A DNA stretch of 64,000 nt from Clostridium tertium (lineage in GTDB: Bacteria > Bacillota > Clostridia > Clostridiales > Clostridiaceae). Every line of letters starts with the position of its first letter. Within the stretch, counting starts at the first letter, position 1. Both the position numbers and the translations under genes were made by a program. The stretch spans positions 1-64,000 of the forward strand of contig NZ_JAGGJY010000016.1 of assembly GCF_017873245.1 (NCBI RefSeq), in the 5' to 3' direction. Of this stretch, positions 29,301 through 37,578 are shown in pieces. The notes beneath the pieces are model-generated. The model saw only the letters and a list, made by a program, of their open reading frames with translations, did not search any database and was not told the DNA's origin.

Positions 29301-30883
29301 CGCCACATCATGATATATATTCAATTGAAGATTTAGCTCAACTTATATATGATTTAAAGCAAGCTAATGACAAAGCAGATATATCAGTAAAACTTGTTGC
29401 TGAGGCTGGCGTTGGTACAGTAGCAACAGGAGTTGCAAAAGCTGGCGCTAATGTAATATTAATTTCTGGTCATGATGGAGGAACTGGTGCTTCACCTAAG
29501 ACTTCAATTCAAAATGCAGGATTACCATGGGAGTTAGGACTTGCAGAAACTCATCAAACATTAATTTTAAATGGATTAAGAGATAGGGTTAGGTTAGAAA
29601 CTGATGGCAAGCTTATGACTGGAAGAGATGTAGCTATAGCTGCATTATTAGGTGCTGAAGAATTTGGCTTTGCTACTGCTCCATTAATTTCTTTAGGTTG
29701 TGTCATGATGAGAGTTTGTAATTTAGACAGTTGCCCTGTAGGTATTGCTACTCAAAATAAAGAACTTAGAAATAGATTTAAAGGCAAACCTGAATATGTA
29801 ATTAATTTTATGTATTTTATTGCAGAAGAATTAAGAGAATACATGGCTAAATTAGGCTTTAGAACTGTTGAAGAAATGATTGGAAGATTTGATAGATTAA
29901 AACAAAAAGAAAATGTTAAAGGTTATAAAAGAAGCAAGGTAAATCTATCTTCAATATTTGTTCAAGATAAAAGAGTTCTAACTTTAAAAAATAAATTCAA
30001 CAAAAATAATAAAGTTGAGTTATCTAAGACTTTAGATAGAAGTTTATTAATTCCTATGGTAGAAAAGTATTTTAATGGAGAAAATACTTTAAAACTTTAT
30101 ATAGATATAATGAATACAGATAGAACGCTTGGAACATTACTTGGATCAGAAATTACAAGAAAATATGGATATAATACTTTAAATGATGATTCTATTACAC
30201 TAAACTGTACTGGATCAGGGGGACAAAGCATAGGTGCATTTTTACCTAAAGGAATAACAATTGAAGTTAATGGAGATTGTAATGATTATTTAGGTAAAGG
30301 ATTATCTGGTGGAAAGATAATTGTAAGGAATCCTAAGGATTGTCATATAAAGCCTGAAGAAAATGTAATTATAGGGAATGTTGCTTTATATGGAGCTACA
30401 TCTGGAAAGGCATTTATAAATGGAGTTGCAGGAGAACGGTTTTGTGTTAGAAATTCAGGGGCTATAGCAGTTGTAGAAGGTGTTGGAGCTCATTGTTGCG
30501 AATATATGACTGGTGGAACTGTTGTTTTACTTGGTGAATGTGGAATTAACTTTGCAGCTGGAATGAGTGGTGGAATTGCTTATATATATAATAAAAACGA
30601 CAACTTTAATATCAATTTTAACAGAGAAATGGTTGAAATAGAAAAATTAGATGATTCAGATATAGATAAAGTAAAATCTTTAATAGAAGAACATGTTGAA
30701 GCTACTGATTCTAATCTGGGCAAGCAATTATTATTAAATTGGAGTATTGAAAGTAAAAAGTTCTTAAAAGTAGTTCCAAATGAGTACAAAAAGATTATTA
30801 CCTTAATAGATAAAAAGAAAGCAGAAGGATTAAATCATGAAGATGCTTTATTAGCAGCTTTTTATGAAAGGAGTGCAATATAA
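26339..30883 (+). CDS. gltB: glutamate synthase large subunit
   Basis: The 1514-aa GOGAT alpha subunit. An N-terminal Ntn amidotransferase domain begins with the FEHDACGIG motif, Cys17 being the nucleophile exposed by removal of a 16-residue propeptide. A central domain leads to the FMN-binding synthase barrel ([32 protein letters not shown], then a flexible loop ending [11 protein letters not shown]), with the [3Fe-4S] ligands in [12 protein letters not shown]. The C-terminal GXGXG beta-helix spans ~1260-1480 (GEVNG/[9 protein letters not shown] repeats). It transfers glutamine amide nitrogen to 2-oxoglutarate. gltD overlaps by one base. Confidence 0.95.
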   Translation: [1514 protein letters not shown]

Positions 30884-32352
30884 TGGGAAAGCCAACTGGA
30901 TTTTTAGAGTTTGAAAGAAAAGTGGGTATTAATGATTCTATAAATGAAAGAATAACTCATTATAAAGAATTCCATAACTTACTTCCAGAAAGTGAGCAAA
31001 TAAAGCAAGGTGCTAGATGTATGGATTGTGGAATACCTTTTTGTCAATCAGGAATTCTTATAAATGGAATGGCATCAGGATGTCCTCTAAATAACTTAAT
31101 ACCAGAATTTAATGATTTAATATATAAAGAAAACTGGGATTTAGGATTACAAAGGTTATTAAAAACAAATCCATTTCCTGAGTTTACAGGAAGAGTATGC
31201 CCAGCTCCATGTGAATCAGCTTGTACAGTATCTATAAATTCTCCTGCTGTAAGTATAAAAGAAAATGAAAGATATATTATTGATAAAGCATTTAAAGATG
31301 GAAAAATAAAAGCAGTGCCTCCTAAATATAGAAATAATAAAAAAATTGCTGTAATTGGTTCAGGACCATCAGGACTTGCAAGCAGTTATCTTTTAAATAA
31401 ATTAGGATACTTTGTAGATGTATATGAAAGAGAAGATAGAATTGGTGGATTATTAATGTATGGTATACCTAATATGAAGCTAGATAAAGAAGTTGTAAAT
31501 AGAAGAGTTGATATCTTGAAAAATGAAGGGATTAATTTTTTTACTAACACAGATATATTTAAAGATAATCAATTAAAAGAAAATGTATTGAAAGATTACG
31601 ATGCTATAGTTTTAGCAACAGGATCTACAAAGCCTAGAGATTTAAATGTATCAGGAAGGAACTTAAAAGGCATAGAATTTGCTATTGATTACTTAAAAGA
31701 AAATACTAGAAGTTTATTAAATAAAAATGATAAATTTATATCTTGTAAAAATAAAAATGTTTTAATAATTGGTGGTGGTGATACAGGAACAGATTGTGTT
31801 GCTACAGCTATGAGACAAGGATGTAAATCTGTAATACAATTAGAAATAACAAATTCTCTTCCAAAAGAAAGACTAAGTAATAATCCATGGCCAGAATGGA
31901 GTAAAACACTTAAAGTTGATTATGGTCAAGAAGAATGTATAGAGCTTTTTGAATATGATCCTAGAAGATATTGCACTAGCATTAAAGAGTTCATAGGAGA
32001 CGAAAAAGATAGTGTAAAATCTGCTATCACCATAAAAGTTGAATGGATAAAAGATAGAGATGGAAGAACTACTTTCAAAGAAATACCTAATAGTGAAGAA
32101 TTAATTGATGTAGATATTGTATTACTTGCAATGGGCTTTTTAGGTACAGAAGAGTATATAAGTAATAGCTTTAATCTAGATTTAGATAATAGAGGAAATA
32201 TTAAAGCAGCTTATAAAGAATTTAAAACTAATAAGGATAAGGTGTTTACTTGTGGTGATGCTAGAAGAGGTCAATCTTTAGTTGTTTGGGCAATAAAAGA
32301 AGGTCTAGAAGCTGCCATTGCTGTTAATAGATATTTAGATTTACAAGAATAA
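30883..32352 (+). CDS. gltD: glutamate synthase small subunit
   Basis: The 489-aa GOGAT beta subunit supplies electrons from NADPH through FAD and two [4Fe-4S] clusters to GltB. Seen: N-terminal cluster cysteines in GARCMDCGIPFCQS and GRVCPAPCESACT, FAD fold IAVIGSGPSGLASSYLL, GLLMYGIPNMKLDK, the NADPH fold VLIIGGGDTGTDCVATAM, and the C-terminal FTCGDARRGQSLVVWAIKEG. Its ATG overlaps the gltB TAA (TAATG), implying translational coupling and equal stoichiometry. Confidence 0.95.
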   Translation: MGKPTGFLEFERKVGINDSINERITHYKEFHNLLPESEQIKQGARCMDCGIPFCQSGILINGMASGCPLNNLIPEFNDLIYKENWDLGLQRLLKTNPFPEFTGRVCPAPCESACTVSINSPAVSIKENERYIIDKAFKDGKIKAVPPKYRNNKKIAVIGSGPSGLASSYLLNKLGYFVDVYEREDRIGGLLMYGIPNMKLDKEVVNRRVDILKNEGINFFTNTDIFKDNQLKENVLKDYDAIVLATGSTKPRDLNVSGRNLKGIEFAIDYLKENTRSLLNKNDKFISCKNKNVLIIGGGDTGTDCVATAMRQGCKSVIQLEITNSLPKERLSNNPWPEWSKTLKVDYGQEECIELFEYDPRRYCTSIKEFIGDEKDSVKSAITIKVEWIKDRDGRTTFKEIPNSEELIDVDIVLLAMGFLGTEEYISNSFNLDLDNRGNIKAAYKEFKTNKDKVFTCGDARRGQSLVVWAIKEGLEAAIAVNRYLDLQE

Positions 32353-32688
32353 ATATTATAAGTAGAAGATATTTATATGATAAATTCATTAATTAAAACA
32401 GAAATTCAAATAAAAGCTATTAAATATTTTAAAAAAAATTTAGAGAATCTTCATTCAATTTATGTATATCAGTGGGATTGAGAAAAAATAATTTTCAAAT
32501 TAGACAGGAATAAAGAATACTTAAAGAAAATTGTAAAATATATATAATGTTTAAAAAAACAAAAAAATATGTAAATAAAAATTTTTGCCAAAAAGAAAAT
32601 AGACTTATTATAGAAAAAATTTCTTCATTTAAAATTTAAAATTATTCACATACTAATACTGTGGATATATTTAAAGGAGGTACAAAAG
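32353..32688. other. gltD to secreted-protein intergenic region
   Basis: 336 bp, extremely AT-rich. Apart from a good AAAGGAGG ribosome site at its right end I see no clear hairpin terminator after gltD, no RNA gene and no open frame of note. Confidence 0.4.
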
Positions 32689-33123
32689 ATGATTAAAAAA
32701 TTTGCTACATTTTTTATCTTAACAGCTTCTATAATGAATTTTTCAAATTCATTATACGTACAAGCTGATGATGTAAAGAATAAATCAAATGCATATAGGG
32801 TCTTTAGTAACGCTATAGTTGATTTAGGTAAAGAAAAGTTTGATAACTTTTGGACTCCAGAAAACGAAGGATATCTTAATGCATCACAAAAGGAAAAGTT
32901 GAACCAATTAAGAGAAAAAGTAAATAATGGAGATATGTTAACTGCTTCAGAAAAAAATGAATTAAAAAATATGAAAGCAGAAGTAATAAAAATAAAATTA
33001 GGTGATGCAAAATTTCAAGAGTTACAAAAACTTATTGAAAAAAGAGAAGGATCTACTGATCTTACGCTAACAGAAAGACAAAGATTATATGAATTAAATA
33101 AAGAAGCTAAAGGCGTAAAATAA
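32689..33123 (+). CDS. small secreted helical protein, unknown function
   Basis: A 144-aa product with a Sec signal peptide: MIKK, a hydrophobic core (FATFFILTASIMNFS) and a plausible cleavage after YVQA. The mature ~117 residues are charged and almost certainly alpha-helical, containing two similar repeats, SQKEKLNQLREKVNNGDMLTASEKNELKNM and AKFQELQKLIEKREGSTDLTLTERQRLYEL, each a helix-loop-helix with a TASEK/TLTER step. I do not recognise the family. It is monocistronic, with strong GGAGG and a terminator. Confidence 0.7.
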   Translation: MIKKFATFFILTASIMNFSNSLYVQADDVKNKSNAYRVFSNAIVDLGKEKFDNFWTPENEGYLNASQKEKLNQLREKVNNGDMLTASEKNELKNMKAEVIKIKLGDAKFQELQKLIEKREGSTDLTLTERQRLYELNKEAKGVK

Positions 33124-33140
33124 TTGATATTCACAAAGAG

Positions 33141-33180
33141 GAAAAGCATTAAATTTATATTTAGTGCTTTTCTTATTTTT
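33141..33180 (+). terminator. terminator after the secreted protein gene
   Basis: GAAAAGCATTAAAT pairs with TTTAGTGCTTTTC, followed by TTATTTTTATT. Confidence 0.8.
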
Positions 33181-33309
33181 ATTAACTGACCATATATCCA
33201 TTTTTTATAAAAAAATATTAGAATTTTGTATAAAAAAATGATAAAATTATACAAACGTATAATTTTTAAAATTAAATGTTTAATATCTGTATTGAAAGGA
33301 ATGTTTAGT

Positions 33310-33993
33310 ATGGAAAAATATAAAGAAGAGTTTATTGAATTTATGGTTGAAAGCAATGTATTAAAATTTGGAGATTTTGTAACTAAAAGTGGAAGAAAGA
33401 CACCTTTCTTTATTAACACAGGAAATTATACTACTGGAGAACAATTAAAAAAATTAGGCGAATTTTATGCTAAAGCTATACATAAACATTTTGGAGACGA
33501 TTTTGATGTTTTATTTGGACCAGCATATAAGGGAATCCCACTTACAGTAACTACATCAATTTCATTAAGTGAATTATATAATATAAATGTTGAATATTGC
33601 TCAAATAGAAAAGAAGTTAAAGATCACGGTGAGGGTGGAATACTTCTAGGAGGTTCTTTAAATGATGGAAAAAGAGTCGTTATAGTTGAAGATGTTATGA
33701 CTGCAGGTACATCTATATATGAGACTACCCCTATTTTAAAAGCTCAAGGAAAAGTAGATATAAAGGGACTTATTATATCTGTAGATAGAATGGAGAAAGG
33801 AAAATCAGATAAATCTGCGCAAGAAGAAATTAAGGAAGTTTTTGGAATAACTACATATCCTATAGTTACAATGAAAGAAGTTGTAAATTATTTATATAAT
33901 AGAGAATTGGATGGTAAGATATATATAGACGATAATATGAAAAATGCAATCGAAGATTATTATAATAAATATGGAGTTACTTACCATAGTTAA
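33310..33993 (+). CDS. pyrE: orotate phosphoribosyltransferase
   Basis: Converts orotate and PRPP to OMP in UMP synthesis. The start is placed at ATG 33310 (227 aa, AAAGGA 10 nt upstream), giving MEKYKEEFIEFMVESNVLKFGDFVTKSGRKTPFFINTG, the expected N-terminus; the longer in-frame reading from 33226 adds a non-conserved basic tail. GPAYKGIPL and the PRPP loop VVIVEDVMTAGTS are present. It is alone, away from other pyr genes, with no PyrR-type leader visible. Confidence 0.92.
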   Translation: MEKYKEEFIEFMVESNVLKFGDFVTKSGRKTPFFINTGNYTTGEQLKKLGEFYAKAIHKHFGDDFDVLFGPAYKGIPLTVTTSISLSELYNINVEYCSNRKEVKDHGEGGILLGGSLNDGKRVVIVEDVMTAGTSIYETTPILKAQGKVDIKGLIISVDRMEKGKSDKSAQEEIKEVFGITTYPIVTMKEVVNYLYNRELDGKIYIDDNMKNAIEDYYNKYGVTYHS

Positions 33994-34050
33994 TAAGATA
34001 TTAAAAGATTTATAAATTATGTACGTTTTTTAATAAATAATATAAGTAAG

Positions 34051-34078
34051 AAAGGCTAGCGTATTATGCTAGCCTTTT
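34051..34078. terminator. bidirectional terminator between pyrE and esterase genes
   Basis: AAAGGCTAGC (34051-34060), 7-nt loop, GCTAGCCTTTT (34068-34078). Perfect stem shared by convergent genes. Confidence 0.9.
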
Positions 34079-35057
34079 ATAATGAGGTATTTTTTATAAG
34101 GAATTTAAAAACTTCAAAAATTAAAGCTGCTATTTCTTTATTATCAAAGCCATAAAAATCATGCCCCCCAGAATTTAGGCTAAGTAATTTTGAATTAACA
34201 TCTTCTTCTTTTAGCTTATTATATAAATCAACAGAATTTTTATAGGGAACTAACTCATCGTTTTTACTATGTATTATTAAAGTGCTTGGAGAAGAGTCAT
34301 CAACATAATTAATGGGGCTATATATATCACCTAAAAATGATTTTCCCTTTAACTTTTCTATTTCATCTTTAAATTCGTCATCAGCTAAAGAAAAATCTAA
34401 TGTAGATAATTCAGTAGGACCAAATATATCAATTACATAATTAACTTTTGATGGATAATTAGCTAATTTTTTATCTCCAATGAATTCATCTTCACTTGAA
34501 TAAGCAGATAATAAAGATAAATGAGCTCCAGATGATATTCCGAGAAGTCCAATATTATTTGTATCAAAATTATATTCATCTTTATTTTTATATACCCATC
34601 TTATAGCATCTTTTACATCACTTACTGGGTTTGAAATAGGAGTATCTTCTTTTAACAATTCATAAGATACACTTATTATATTAAACCCTCTTTTGTTGAA
34701 TGCATTTACTATAGGATCTAATCCTATTGGAATACCATTATCACCGTATATCCAACTCCCCCCATGAACATATATTACAACTGGTGAAGGTTTATCAGTT
34801 ATATTTGATTTATATATATCTAAAAATACATCATCAGATAAACTTTCTTTATATCTTAATCTACTTACATCCATTGAGGTAGAGCAATAATAATTTGTTA
34901 ATTCACTTAATGTTGCTACACTTTTATTAGAATCTTTTAAATCTTTAACAATATCAAATGTTATTAAAATTGCGCCTTTGAAGTAAAATGCAATAAGTAA
35001 AGATGTTATAATAAATGATACTACAAATAATACTATGAATTTAGATATTTTCTTCAA
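34077..35057 (-). CDS. membrane-anchored alpha/beta-hydrolase (BD-FAE/HSL-type esterase)
   Basis: A 326-aa protein with an N-terminal hydrophobic anchor (FIVLFVVSFIITSLLIAFYF) and an extracytoplasmic alpha/beta-hydrolase domain. The oxyanion motif VYVHGGSWIYGD, nucleophile elbow GISSGAHLSL, an Asp in IIHSKNDELVPY and His in SGGHDFYGF form the expected Ser-Asp-His triad. Such enzymes deacetylate carbohydrates or cleave small esters. Start is TTG 35057 with AAGGAG 8 nt upstream. Substrate unknown. Confidence 0.85.
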   Translation of the reverse strand: MKKISKFIVLFVVSFIITSLLIAFYFKGAILITFDIVKDLKDSNKSVATLSELTNYYCSTSMDVSRLRYKESLSDDVFLDIYKSNITDKPSPVVIYVHGGSWIYGDNGIPIGLDPIVNAFNKRGFNIISVSYELLKEDTPISNPVSDVKDAIRWVYKNKDEYNFDTNNIGLLGISSGAHLSLLSAYSSEDEFIGDKKLANYPSKVNYVIDIFGPTELSTLDFSLADDEFKDEIEKLKGKSFLGDIYSPINYVDDSSPSTLIIHSKNDELVPYKNSVDLYNKLKEEDVNSKLLSLNSGGHDFYGFDNKEIAALIFEVFKFLIKNTSL

Positions 35058-35222
35058 AAGATCAACTCCTTATTTTTAAGCTATTAGTATTATAGACAAT
35101 AAATGAAAATAATAATTTAAATTTGATTATAAATTATTATTTTTATGAATATATTGTATTAGTACTATTAACTTAAATTTAAACAGGAGGGAGTTGCTTA
35201 ATACTAGCAGCGAATTTTATAA

Positions 35223-37298
35223 ATGGTAAGTAAATTAGTTAAAGAAGAAGAGGTTTTAAGTACATTAAGCTTTGATTATATAATTGAAAGTATTATAAGA
35301 TATTTGAAGGATAATAAAGATTTAATAATTAATAATTGTAGAGAAGAATATTTAATAAATATATTTGAATGTATCTTATACAAGCTCTTATTTAATGAAA
35401 AACAAGTATTAATATTATGTGATGATTATATTGATAAGGTTATAGATACATCGGTTATAAAGAACTTAGATAAAAGAACTATTTACTTAAAAGGTTCAAT
35501 AGATTTTAAAAGTAATTTAAAAGAACAATTATTAAGTTTGCCAGAAGCTACTGGGAAAACTATTATAAGCAAAGTTGAAGTGTTATCTAGGAGTATTGAT
35601 AAAAAGACTAAGCAATTAATAGATTTAATTAAGTTCTTTACATTAAGTAATAATAAATCATTATCTTTAATAGAAAAATATAAAATAACTCAAAGAAAAT
35701 TAAATAAGTACGATTCTTTATATGAATATTATAGTATATATAGAATAAAAAAGCCTTTTGAGAAATACAGTTACTTTGAAGTTGATAATTGTGTCAATGA
35801 AATTATTAAATCTAATCTAATAAAGAAATATATAAAATATAGAAGATTCATTGATAATAATAAATTTAAAATTCTTAAAGAACCTGTTAATTATGAAATG
35901 TTAAATTTAGCAATTTATAAAATTGATGAGTTAAATAAAGATACAAATTTTAAGGTACCATTAAACTATTCTCAATATACAGAGGATTTTATAGAAACTT
36001 TATCTATAAATCAAAAAATGCCAAATGAAGATTTGAAGAGTCTCGTTAATTTAGTTAACTTAAAATATAATTATAATTTATTAACTCATCAAAAGAAAAA
36101 TAGATTATTAAGTATATTTACAAAGAGAAAAGATAATGCAAAGTATGAAAATAATTTAAATAAGTACTCTAGTATAGAAGATGATATCACAAAAGAATAT
36201 GAAGATAATTTAAGAAATATAAATTCATATATTGATAAATTAAACTTTCTAAAGAATGTATTAAATGATGAAGAATACAAAAGCTTCTTGGCTGATCTTA
36301 TTAGAGGCAAAGATTTAAAAGATGATTTATTAAAATATAGAAAGATATTTAATATATCTTATGAAATGAGAGATGTATTAAATTTATTAAAGCATCTAAG
36401 TAAAATTGAAATTGAAATATTAAACTATGCCTATAATAATATCGAGGATAAAAAGTATATGGAGGATATTATTATAAGTATTCCTAAATTAAAACTATAT
36501 TTAGAAATTGAAGAAGATGAAATTAGATTTTCTGATACTATAGATAAGTATAAGGACTTTGGTAAACTATTGAATGAATTAAATGAAGATATAAGGATAA
36601 GAAATAGTTTAATATCTGAATCGATAAATTATATATGGGATAATAAGTTAAGGGAAAAACTTAAAATAGGGAAAAATAATATTGATAAAGTTGATTTTTC
36701 TGATAAAGAAATAACTAAAGCTTTATTTCCATGTATAATTTCCAAGCTAGATAATTTGCAATTAAAGAATATAAATGATAATAATATAAAATTTGATAAA
36801 GTTATCTATTTAGGGAAGATTACTAATCTGGATGACAAAACGCTAGAAACTCTAAAATACTTAAGTAAGAGTATTATAATATTGTGTAAGGATAAAGTAG
36901 ATACTCCTCTGAATCTTAAAAGCTATGAGAATATAGATATACTGAATATAGATATACCAATAACTTATGATAATTCAAGTGAAAATATAATTATAAATGA
37001 AATACAGAAATATTTAGAAGGATTAGGTTATATAAGTGAAAAAAATGTATGCATAGATAATTTTAATATCGAATTATTAATAAAGGATAATAATCTAAAT
37101 ACAATTGCAGCATTAGAAATAGACTCTGAAACTATAAATATTAATTCATCATATAAATTAAAAGACATCTATTTAAATAAAGTACTAAAGGATAAAAATA
37201 TTAAATTATATAGAGTCTGGAGTCGAGATTGGTGGATAAACAAATCAAAAGAATTATGCAAATTAGAGGAATTTTTGCAAACTTTGAAAACAAAATAA
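35223..37298 (+). CDS. eroded SF1 helicase-like protein with Vsr/REase-like C-terminus
   Basis: A 691-aa charged, helical protein. The last ~105 residues (ALEIDSE ... YKLKDIYLNKVLKDKNIKLYRVWSRDWWINKSKE) match the Vsr-like nuclease fold ending many DUF4011-type helicases, including the RVWS-DWW signature. The N-terminus (LIINNCREEYLINIFECILY..NEKQVLILCDD) aligns with their P-loop region, but GPPGTGKS is replaced by NCREEYLI; FDKVIYLGKI stands where FD-VIFDEAS (Walker B) is expected. So the helicase is apparently inactive. Start is uncertain: ATG 35223 has no ribosome site and follows an in-frame TAA, while a strong GGAGGGAG lies ~30 nt upstream in another frame, hinting at a frameshift or uORF. 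Confidence 0.5.
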   Translation: MVSKLVKEEEVLSTLSFDYIIESIIRYLKDNKDLIINNCREEYLINIFECILYKLLFNEKQVLILCDDYIDKVIDTSVIKNLDKRTIYLKGSIDFKSNLKEQLLSLPEATGKTIISKVEVLSRSIDKKTKQLIDLIKFFTLSNNKSLSLIEKYKITQRKLNKYDSLYEYYSIYRIKKPFEKYSYFEVDNCVNEIIKSNLIKKYIKYRRFIDNNKFKILKEPVNYEMLNLAIYKIDELNKDTNFKVPLNYSQYTEDFIETLSINQKMPNEDLKSLVNLVNLKYNYNLLTHQKKNRLLSIFTKRKDNAKYENNLNKYSSIEDDITKEYEDNLRNINSYIDKLNFLKNVLNDEEYKSFLADLIRGKDLKDDLLKYRKIFNISYEMRDVLNLLKHLSKIEIEILNYAYNNIEDKKYMEDIIISIPKLKLYLEIEEDEIRFSDTIDKYKDFGKLLNELNEDIRIRNSLISESINYIWDNKLREKLKIGKNNIDKVDFSDKEITKALFPCIISKLDNLQLKNINDNNIKFDKVIYLGKITNLDDKTLETLKYLSKSIIILCKDKVDTPLNLKSYENIDILNIDIPITYDNSSENIIINEIQKYLEGLGYISEKNVCIDNFNIELLIKDNNLNTIAALEIDSETININSSYKLKDIYLNKVLKDKNIKLYRVWSRDWWINKSKELCKLEEFLQTLKTK

Positions 37299-37302
37299 GA
37301 TA

Positions 37303-37331
37303 TTGACTTTATAAAATTTATACAATATAAT
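37303..37331 (+). promoter_or_regulatory. promoter of the queT leader
   Basis: TTGACT (37303-37308), 17-bp spacer, TATAAT (37326-37331), just upstream of the preQ1 aptamer. Confidence 0.75.
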
Positions 37332-37349
37332 ATTATAGAAAATTAAATA

Positions 37350-37389
37350 AGACAGTTCGGAAGCCTCCTGTCTATAAACAAAACTACGG
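37350..37389 (+). ncRNA. preQ1-I riboswitch aptamer
   Basis: GACAG (37351-37355) pairs with CTGTC (37368-37372) as P1, with a C/G-rich loop between, followed by an A-rich tail TATAAACAAAACTACGG that would fold back as the H-type pseudoknot. This matches the very compact preQ1-I class. It sits 12-19 nt after the promoter and upstream of queT, exactly where such a riboswitch is expected. Confidence 0.82.
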
Positions 37390-37428
37390 TTATTAATTGC
37401 AATTTATATTAAGTGTGATTTTATTCGT

Positions 37429-37467
37429 AGAGGGTTCATTTATGTGAGCTCTCTATTTTATTTTTTC
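37429..37467 (+). terminator. first terminator of the queT leader
   Basis: AGAGGGTTCA (37429-37438), 6-nt loop, TGAGCTCTCT (37445-37454), then a T-rich tract to 37467. CGTAG (37426-37430), overlapping its 5' arm, can instead pair with CTACG at the aptamer 3' end (37384-37388), providing an antiterminator when preQ1 is absent. Confidence 0.75.
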
Positions 37468-37512
37468 ATCTACTATAATTTGTAGTTTTATTTCGTATTT
37501 TTATATTTTGAG

Positions 37513-37539
37513 GTGTCTGTTTTAGTAGGCACTTTTTTT
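37513..37539 (+). terminator. second terminator of the queT leader
   Basis: GTGTCT (37513-37518), 8-nt loop, AGGCAC (37527-37532), T7 (37533-37539), 40 nt before the queT start. A second barrier after the preQ1-gated one. Confidence 0.7.
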
Positions 37540-37578
37540 ATTTTTTTAGTTATAAATAATATTTTGGAGGAGATTGCA

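Noticed and set aside
35538..35562. PEATGKT in the helicase-like protein as a Walker A motif
   Set aside because: It lies ~65 residues after the position where the P-loop should be, lacks the GxxxxGK pattern and the expected strand before it.
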